The translations under genes and the position numbers were made by a program. This document shows positions 1 through 4,127 of a DNA stretch of 9,293 nt, in pieces. The notes under the pieces were generated by a model. It had not been told where the DNA came from and made no database searches. It was given only the letters and a program-made list of their open reading frames with translations. Each line of letters begins with the position of its first letter. Position 1 is the first letter of the stretch. This DNA is from Kiloniellaceae bacterium. Lineage in GTDB: Bacteria > Pseudomonadota > Alphaproteobacteria > Kiloniellales > Kiloniellaceae. The stretch spans positions 1 to 9,293 of the forward strand of contig JAJFGM010000406.1 in assembly GCA_021776145.1 (NCBI GenBank), in the 5' to 3' direction.

Positions 1-525
1 GGCCACCATGGCCTCGGGCGGGGTCGGGTCGGTGACCTCGGGCCATATGCCGGGCTGCGGATCGGCGCCCTCGGCGACGATGTCCATGGGCGCCACCTCG
101 TCCATGGCCGGGATGTCGAGCAGCTCGACGCAGTCCCACGAGGCCTCGAGCGGGATGTTGTTGGGGTCGAAGAAGTAGATCGACCACAAGGTGCCGTGAT
201 CGACGGCGCCGGTTACCTCGAAGCCGGCGGCCTGCAGCTTGTCCTTGAGGCCGAAGAGATCCTCGCGGCTGTCGACGGTAAAGGACACATGGTCGAAGCC
301 GAGCGGCTGTTTGGTCGGCTTGCCGTGGAACTTGCGCTTCATCGGCTGGGCGCCGGCGTATTCGAAAAAGGCGACCTGGTTGTCGCCGAACTGGAAGAAG
401 TAGTGGCGGTAGCCCTCGTGGCCGATGCCCGCGACCAGCTGCATGCCCAACAGGTCGCGATAGAAGCGGATGGTCTTTTCCATATCGTCGGTAATGAAGG
501 CCAGATGATTGATGCCGGTGAACAT
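1..525 (-). CDS. VOC (glyoxalase/extradiol dioxygenase) superfamily protein, 3' end cut by window
   Basis: The first 175 residues of a vicinal-oxygen-chelate fold protein are visible, starting MFTGINHLAFITDDMEKTIR; the gene runs off the left edge. The two beta-alpha-beta-beta-beta modules can be followed: module 1 spans about residues 1-57 and module 2 about 76-130. The usual metal-binding positions of the superfamily are present as H7 (INHLAF), H79 (FDHVSF) and E127 (IPLEAS), so a divalent-metal enzyme (lyase, isomerase or dioxygenase) is likely. After about residue 130 the tail is acidic and proline-rich. The ATG is well supported by AAGGAGG about 6 nt upstream. A promoter-like pair lies just before it, so the gene can be transcribed separately from the upstream minus-strand gene. 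The substrate cannot be told from sequence; the superfamily includes glyoxalase I, fosfomycin-resistance proteins and catechol dioxygenases. The family call is secure and the reaction is unknown. Confidence 0.9.
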   Translation of the reverse strand, partial: MFTGINHLAFITDDMEKTIRFYRDLLGMQLVAGIGHEGYRHYFFQFGDNQVAFFEYAGAQPMKRKFHGKPTKQPLGFDHVSFTVDSREDLFGLKDKLQAAGFEVTGAVDHGTLWSIYFFDPNNIPLEASWDCVELLDIPAMDEVAPMDIVAEGADPQPGIWPEVTDPTPPEAMVA

Positions 526-565
526 GGGTCGCCTCCTTGTTTGGGCGCGGGTATCCGCGCGCCTC

Positions 566-593
566 AGTCTAGCCGACTTCGGCCCGGTATCAA
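566..593 (-). promoter_or_regulatory. Candidate sigma70-type promoter for the VOC gene
   Basis: On the minus strand TTGATA (588-593) and TAGACT (566-571) are separated by 16 bp, matching the -35 and -10 consensus at 5/6 and 4/6 positions. The -10 lies about 40 nt upstream of the VOC start codon, a normal leader length. It sits in the 100-bp gap after the stop of the upstream gene. Called by eye from consensus only. Confidence 0.5.
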
Positions 594-625
594 AAAAGTA
601 ACCGGCAACGCCTGCGCCGCTGGCG

Positions 626-1399
626 TCAATCCCGCGTTTTTGCCTGCAGCAGCGTCGTCGGGCGCCTCGCCTCGGCCTCCTTGAACAGCGCGAAGGTCTG
701 GTTGACGTAGTTGACGGCGCCGCCGATGAGCTCGAGATACTCGGTCAGCTGCGGCGTGCGCTCGGCCTCGAAAACCTGGATGGCGCGGTCCTGCGGCTCG
801 GTCTCGAACAGGCAGTAGAACAGCGGTTCGCCGCGCGTCAGCTTGAGGTCGGTTTCGATGTCGTGCCATTCGAAGGCCCACATCAAGGGGCGCGGCCAGA
901 GGTTGATCGGGAAGCGGCCGCCGAAGATGGTGCCGGGCAGCGGCTCGCGGCGATAGTGCATGAAGGGCGCGAGCTGGGTCATATAGACCGGCTCGTCGGC
1001 GACCAGGATATAGGGCAGCGACAGCTGGATCGTCGGCCGTTTCGCATAGCGCCACTCGGACTCCTCGACGACGTGCAGGTGTTTTTTCAGCTTGTTGCCG
1101 CGCACCGGGGATTTTTCGCCCAGCAGGTTCTTCAGCAACGGCCGGCCGTCCTTGTCGCGCACAAAGCGCAGGTGCAGGTCGAAGGGGCACTTGATGGCGA
1201 AATAGCGCGCCTCCATGGCGATGACCGCCGGGCAGCGGCTCGCCGACTTGGCGTGCGACTTGCTCATCTCGGCCGAGCGCACGCGCTCGGGCGGCGAAAA
1301 GACGATGCCGCTGTCGTTCTCGGTCAGCAGCCAACCGATCTTGACCGGACCCGAACCCGGGCCCTCGGCGGGCCGCTCGTAAGAGATATTGATCTGCAT
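626..1399 (-). CDS. Conserved hypothetical protein, 257 aa
   Basis: A complete soluble-looking protein with no signal peptide or membrane segment. The ATG (MQINISYERP) is supported by AGGGG about 8 nt upstream. The central part (about residues 121-200) is rich in aromatics and prolines, with LSLPYILVADEPVYMTQLAP (127-144), NLWPRPLMWAFEWHD (166-180) and a TRGEPLFYCLFETEP stretch (188-202) resembling a beta-sandwich core. The N-terminal part has a basic, serine-rich loop (41-55) and RCPAVIAMEARYFAIKCP (55-72) with two cysteines. The PYL.../GEPFxxx pattern faintly recalls the DUF6065 family of phage- and alphaproteobacteria-associated proteins, but this is a resemblance from memory and unverified. 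Codon use is normal for the window, so the gene looks resident and expressed. It has no obvious functional link to the VOC gene 100 bp downstream or to the hydrolase upstream. A TATAGT -10-like box about 65 nt upstream suggests its own transcription. Function unknown. Confidence 0.85.
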   Translation of the reverse strand: MQINISYERPAEGPGSGPVKIGWLLTENDSGIVFSPPERVRSAEMSKSHAKSASRCPAVIAMEARYFAIKCPFDLHLRFVRDKDGRPLLKNLLGEKSPVRGNKLKKHLHVVEESEWRYAKRPTIQLSLPYILVADEPVYMTQLAPFMHYRREPLPGTIFGGRFPINLWPRPLMWAFEWHDIETDLKLTRGEPLFYCLFETEPQDRAIQVFEAERTPQLTEYLELIGGAVNYVNQTFALFKEAEARRPTTLLQAKTRD

Positions 1400-1408
1400 A
1401 ACCGTCCC

Positions 1409-2542
1409 CTAAAGGCTGACAAAAAAAGGCCAACAAACACCGGGGCCACCATAGCGGCCGTCTCCACTATACCGCAGTGCCGGGAATTTGAGAGTCGCGC
1501 GGGTGCGGGCCGTGGGGTGCGGGCCGTGGGGTGCGGATCGGCGGGCACGGGCCGTCGGGCGCGGATCGGCGGGCGCGGATCGGCGGGCGCGGATCTCAGG
1601 AGCCGCTGTCGCCGCTATGGCCGGTAGGGGTGGCATCCAGCGCGGCTTCGGCGCGAAGGTCGGCGCCTTGGGCACCACCTCGTCGCGTTCGCCATAGAGC
1701 AGCAGCGCCCTTTGACCGAAGGCCGGCGCCGCCGCCAGGGCCGCATCCATCAGGTTGGTCAGGCCATGGACGGCATCGACCCGGGTTGCCTTGATGAACA
1801 GCGGATCACGGCTCAGTCCGCGCAGCATGTCGATGTTGTCCGACGCCTGGATCTTCAGGTCGCCGCCGGTCACCGCGGCGCCGGGGAAAAGACGCACGCC
1901 GAGCCACAGGGCAAGGCGCTGATACCAGGGCATGGTGCGGCGCGCCCAGACCGCCGGCGCGACCAGCAGGATGCCGTCGGCCTGGGGCGGTTTGGGCCCG
2001 GTAATGGCGGTGAGGACCACCGCGCCACCCATGCTTTCGCCGAGGATGAACAGCGGCAGGCCGCGGTGGCGCGCGCCGATGGCGTCGGCCGCGACCCGCA
2101 GGTCGGCGGCGAGAATAGCCTCGCCGGGCCACAGGCCGCGGTTCGGTGACCGGCCAAAGCCGCGCTGGTCGTAGGCATAGGTGAGAATTCCACGCTCGGC
2201 CCAAAAGGCCGCGGGCCCTTCGAAGGCATTGGAATAGTCGTTGAAACCATGCAGGGCGAGTATGACGGCACGGGCGGACCCGCTGGGCCGCCATTGGCGC
2301 AGCGGCAGTTCCAGCCCGTCCTCGGTGACCAGAACCTCGTCGCCGAGGCCGGGCGCCTCGCGCCCCAGGGCCTGCAGGCCCGGACCCGGCGGCGCGGTGA
2401 TCGGCGCGCAGGCGACGGCGAAAAGCGCGAGAATCAGGCCAGGGGTCAGGCGCGGGATCAGGCCAGGGATCAGGCGGAGGATCAGGCGGAAGATCAGGGG
2501 GGCAAGGCGCGAATACCGCCCAACAACCCTAGCGCCGGCCAC
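1409..2542 (-). CDS. Alpha/beta hydrolase (monoacylglycerol-lipase-like), probable lipoprotein, C-terminus disrupted
   Basis: A serine hydrolase of the lysophospholipase/monoacylglycerol lipase type, probably acting on lipid esters at the envelope. From a GTG start at 2542 it has a long hydrophobic leader ending in a lipobox-like FAVAC (cysteine near residue 45), then an HGFNDYS oxyanion-hole region, YDQRGFGRS, the nucleophile elbow GESMGG (Ser near 170) and GERDEVVPK with the acidic triad residue (Asp near 287). The conserved C-terminal segment with the catalytic histidine is absent. After VPKAPT the frame runs through rare CTA and ATA codons into low-complexity R/A/P/H sequence until 1409. 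In another frame, native-looking codons encode LRAEAALDATPTGHSGDSGS and stop at TGA 1596-1598, so an out-of-frame internal deletion is likely. The leader contains 12-bp repeats. The start is uncertain: ATGs at 2575, 2587 and 2650 are also in frame, but GTG 2542 has AGGG nearby and overlaps the ABC stop by only 14 bp, as in a coupled operon. Fold call firm; activity doubtful. Confidence 0.75.
   Translation of the reverse strand: MAGARVVGRYSRLAPLIFRLILRLIPGLIPRLTPGLILALFAVACAPITAPPGPGLQALGREAPGLGDEVLVTEDGLELPLRQWRPSGSARAVILALHGFNDYSNAFEGPAAFWAERGILTYAYDQRGFGRSPNRGLWPGEAILAADLRVAADAIGARHRGLPLFILGESMGGAVVLTAITGPKPPQADGILLVAPAVWARRTMPWYQRLALWLGVRLFPGAAVTGGDLKIQASDNIDMLRGLSRDPLFIKATRVDAVHGLTNLMDAALAAAPAFGQRALLLYGERDEVVPKAPTFAPKPRWMPPLPAIAATAAPEIRARRSAPADPRPTARARRSAPHGPHPTARTRATLKFPALRYSGDGRYGGPGVCWPFFVSL
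1466..1471 (-). promoter_or_regulatory. Possible -10 box for the 257-aa hypothetical gene
   Basis: TATAGT on the minus strand matches the -10 consensus at 5 of 6 positions and lies about 65 nt upstream of the ATG at 1399. No good -35 is visible 16-18 bp further upstream. Its position downstream of the hydrolase's probable original stop (1596-1598) would fit an intergenic promoter. Weak evidence. Confidence 0.3.
1503..1600. repeat. Seven 14-bp direct tandem repeats
   Basis: Seven consecutive 14-bp units begin at 1503, 1517, 1531, 1545, 1559, 1573 and 1587. Units 1 and 2 are identical (GTGCGGGCCGTGGG), units 5 and 6 are identical (GCGCGGATCGGCGG), and units 3, 4 and 7 are variants mixing the two types. 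Because 14 is not a multiple of 3, each unit shifts the reading frame. The open frame through the array therefore has a 14-residue, 42-bp period rich in R, A, P and H. The array begins within a few bases of the stop codon in the shifted hydrolase frame, so it may be non-coding. It looks like a variable-number tandem repeat. Confidence 0.85.
2426..2497 (-). repeat. 12-bp tandem repeats in the hydrolase signal-peptide region
   Basis: Read on the minus strand, six units of the form CTG-ATC-NNN-CGC/GGC follow each other, with slight decay in the last ones, encoding LIFR-LILR-LIPG-LIPR-LTPG-LILA. The unit is four codons long, so gain or loss lengthens or shortens the hydrophobic leader without shifting the frame. 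The leader is longer than a typical lipoprotein signal as a result. Confidence 0.8.
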
Positions 2543-3692
2543 CGCCGTCAACCCTGTCGATTGCGGCGCCGCCATGGGGGCCGCCATGGGGGCCGCCGGT
2601 GTGGGGGCCGCCGGTGCGGGAACCGTCGTGGGGGCCGTCGCGGGGGCCATCGTGGGCGCCGCGGGTAAGCTGCAGGAAAATATCCTCGAGATCGGTTTCC
2701 TCGGTCGTCATATCGACGATGGTCAAGCCGGCGGCGGCGACCGCGGCGAGGATCTGCGACACCTGGCTTTCGCTGGCGCGGTACTGGAAGACCAACCGCC
2801 GTGGCGCCGCCAGCTGCGGCGCGTGTTCGGCCAGCGTCGCCGGCACCGCCTCGAGGTCACGGTCGAGGATCAGTGTCAGTTCCTTGTTGTCAAGCTGCGC
2901 CAGCAGGTTTTCGGTGCGATCGCAGGCAATGACCCGGCCATGGTTGATGATGGCGATGCGGTCGCACAGCTCTTCGGCCTCTTCCAGATAGTGCGTCGTC
3001 AAGAGCACCGTGGTGCCGCGCCGGTTGAGTTCGCGCACGTGCGCCCAAAGCTGTTGGCGCAGTTCGATGTCGACGCCGGCGGTCGGCTCGTCGAGCACCA
3101 GGACCGGTGGGCCGTGCACCATCGCCTTGGCGACCATCAGGCGCCGGCGCATGCCGCCGGAGAGGGTGCGCGAATAGGCCGATGCCTTGTCGGCGAGGCC
3201 AAGCACATGGAGAATTTCGTCGCTGCGCCGCTCCGCCGGCGGCACGCCGTAGAGCCCGGCCTGCAGCTCAAGAATCTCACGCGGCGTAAAGAACGGATCG
3301 ATATTGAGCTCTTGCGGCACGACGCCGATGGCGGCGCGCGACTGCCTTGGTGTGCGGTCGATATCGTAACCCCAGATCTCGGCGCTGCCGGCGGTCTTGT
3401 TGACAAGACCGGCCAGAATGTTGATCAGCGTCGACTTGCCGGCGCCGTTCGGGCCGAGCAGGCCAAAGAGCGAACCGCGCGGAATTTCCAGGTCGATGCC
3501 GATCAGGGCCTGCTTGGCCGGGCTGCGGCCGCTGGCGGCATAGGTTTTGGTCAAACCGCGCACGGCGATCGCCTGGCATGGCAGGTCGCTCACGGCATCT
3601 GCCGCCGAATTCGGGTCCACACCGGGGACCGCATCGGGGGCTGCATCGGGAGCAGCATCTGGGGCGGCGCTCGAAGATTGGCCGTCAGGCAT
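2529..3692 (-). CDS. ABC transporter ATP-binding protein, YadG type
   Basis: The nucleotide-binding subunit of an ABC-2-type exporter; it hydrolyses ATP at the inner membrane to drive a separate permease. All motifs are intact: Walker A GPNGAGKST (residues 80-88), Q-loop in GVVPQELN (Q127), signature LSGGM (177-181), Walker B VLVLDEP (197-203), D-loop AGVD and H-loop TTHYLEEAE (H234). The runs NKTAGSAEIWGYD, VPQELNIDPF and DEPTAGVDIELR closely match what I recall of E. coli YadG, whose partner is the permease YadH. No permease gene lies on either side in this window. The domain proper covers about 42-345. Residues 1-37 are a PDAA-repeat extension and the last 40 or so a G/P/H-rich repeat tail, neither typical of the family. 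GTG at 3593 is an alternative start that removes the odd N-terminus; the ATG at 3692 has only a weak ribosome-binding site. The start of the next gene overlaps the stop codon, suggesting co-translation. Confidence 0.9.
   Translation of the reverse strand: MPDGQSSSAAPDAAPDAAPDAVPGVDPNSAADAVSDLPCQAIAVRGLTKTYAASGRSPAKQALIGIDLEIPRGSLFGLLGPNGAGKSTLINILAGLVNKTAGSAEIWGYDIDRTPRQSRAAIGVVPQELNIDPFFTPREILELQAGLYGVPPAERRSDEILHVLGLADKASAYSRTLSGGMRRRLMVAKAMVHGPPVLVLDEPTAGVDIELRQQLWAHVRELNRRGTTVLLTTHYLEEAEELCDRIAIINHGRVIACDRTENLLAQLDNKELTLILDRDLEAVPATLAEHAPQLAAPRRLVFQYRASESQVSQILAAVAAAGLTIVDMTTEETDLEDIFLQLTRGAHDGPRDGPHDGSRTGGPHTGGPHGGPHGGAAIDRVDGGGRR
2569..2659 (-). repeat. 12- and 15-bp tandem repeats at the ABC ATPase 3' end
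   Basis: Imperfect units of 12 bp (encoding HDGP, RDGP, HDGS, HGGP) and 15 bp (RTGGP, HTGGP) follow directly after the last conserved ABC residues (DLEDIFLQLTRG). All unit lengths are multiples of 3, so the ABC frame stays open. In the second frame the same DNA encodes the MAAP/TPAAP stretch ahead of the hydrolase, so the repeats also affect where that gene can start. Confidence 0.8.
3620..3667 (-). repeat. 12-bp tandem repeats at the ABC ATPase 5' end
   Basis: About three and a half 12-bp units encode PDAA-PDAA-PDAV-PGV directly after the annotated ATG. The units differ at several synonymous positions, so this is an older array than the 14-bp one at 1503-1600. It precedes the conserved ABC domain and is likely an unstructured extension or, if translation starts at GTG 3593, untranslated leader. 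Confidence 0.7.
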
Positions 3693-3733
3693 CGCTTAAA
3701 GCCATTTATCCGGATCTAGGGGTCTGTTGAGGT

Positions 3734-3761
3734 TTGATCGCGTCGCGGCAATGGGTATCAT
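3734..3761 (+). promoter_or_regulatory. Candidate sigma70-type promoter for the zinc-finger gene
   Basis: TTGATC (3734-3739) and TATCAT (3756-3761) are 16 bp apart and resemble the -35 and -10 consensus. The expected start of transcription near 3768 falls in the small palindrome CCCC-TAT-GGGG (3765-3775). It lies in the divergent gap between the ABC gene and the zinc-finger gene. Called by eye. Confidence 0.5.
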
Positions 3762-3803
3762 CCGCCCCTATGGGGGTCAACCTGACGCCCAAAAGGATGC
3801 GAT

Positions 3804-3825
3804 GCGGGCCTTCGCCCGCGGGAGG
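3804..3825 (+). promoter_or_regulatory. Leader hairpin abutting the ribosome-binding site of the zinc-finger gene
   Basis: GCGGGC (3804-3809) and GCCCGC (3814-3819) form a 6-bp GC-only stem with a CTTC loop. The Shine-Dalgarno sequence GGGAGG follows at 3820-3825 with no gap. Such placement could modulate ribosome access, but it may also be an ordinary leader hairpin. Confidence 0.4.
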
Positions 3826-3835
3826 AAGAAACGTA

Positions 3836-4015
3836 ATGCAGCCGCCGGAAATCCGAGAAGTCGACAGGCCCAAGGTCGCCTGCGACGGCGATGACGGCCC
3901 ACTCGGCCATCCGCGCGTCTTCCTCAACATGGAAGACAAGGGCGAGATCGACTGCCCCTATTGCGGCCGCCACTTTATCTTGCGCAAAGGCGTCAAAACG
4001 GGCGGCACCCACTGA
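3836..4015 (+). CDS. CHCC zinc-finger protein (NDUFS6-like), 59 aa
   Basis: A small zinc-binding protein of the zf-CHCC family. The ligands are visible in order: C in VACDGDDGPLGHP (about residue 16), the H of LGHP, and the CPYC pair (about 40-43). The pattern V-A-C-D-G...L-G-H-P-x-V-F/Y...C-x-x-C is that of the zinc site of mitochondrial complex I subunit NDUFS6, whose alphaproteobacterial homologues are short proteins like this one. A role in complex I assembly or stability is therefore possible, but no nuo gene is in the window. The start at 3836 is preferred to the in-frame ATG at 3770 because GGAGG lies about 10 nt upstream and the family begins near here. It precedes polA on the same strand, separated by 112 bp with a terminator-like hairpin, so the two may be transcribed separately. 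The function in bacteria is not established by the sequence. Confidence 0.85.
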   Translation: MQPPEIREVDRPKVACDGDDGPLGHPRVFLNMEDKGEIDCPYCGRHFILRKGVKTGGTH

Positions 4016-4043
4016 ACGCGCGCCGCCCCTTGAAGCCGCAACC

Positions 4044-4069
4044 GCCTCCGGTCATAGGGGGGGCTTTTT
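4044..4069 (+). terminator. Candidate intrinsic terminator between the zinc-finger gene and polA
   Basis: GCCTCC (4044-4049) can pair with GGGGGC (4059-4064), with one U-G wobble and a 9-nt loop, followed at once by TTTTT (4065-4069). It lies 29 bp past the zinc-finger stop. The stem is short and the T run modest, so termination may be partial. No clear separate promoter for polA was found between here and its ATG. Confidence 0.45.
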
Positions 4070-4127
4070 CGCGACTGGCGAAGGCGCGCTCTCGACTCGG
4101 CAGAGCGGGTTCGGCAGGATCGCGGGC

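Noticed and set aside
564..1436. A 290-codon minus-strand frame overlapping the 257-aa hypothetical gene
   Set aside because: The translation is arginine/alanine/proline-rich like an out-of-frame GC-rich read. The other frame has a clear ribosome-binding site and a folded-protein composition.
1488..1794. Short plus-strand open frames through the 14-bp repeat array
   Set aside because: They consist of repeat-coded R/G/A-rich sequence without ribosome-binding sites or recognisable domains.
3891..4127. N-terminal extension of polA in the upstream open frame
   Set aside because: It overlaps the zinc-finger gene in a different frame and crosses a terminator-like hairpin. The family N-terminus and AGGA site are at 4128.
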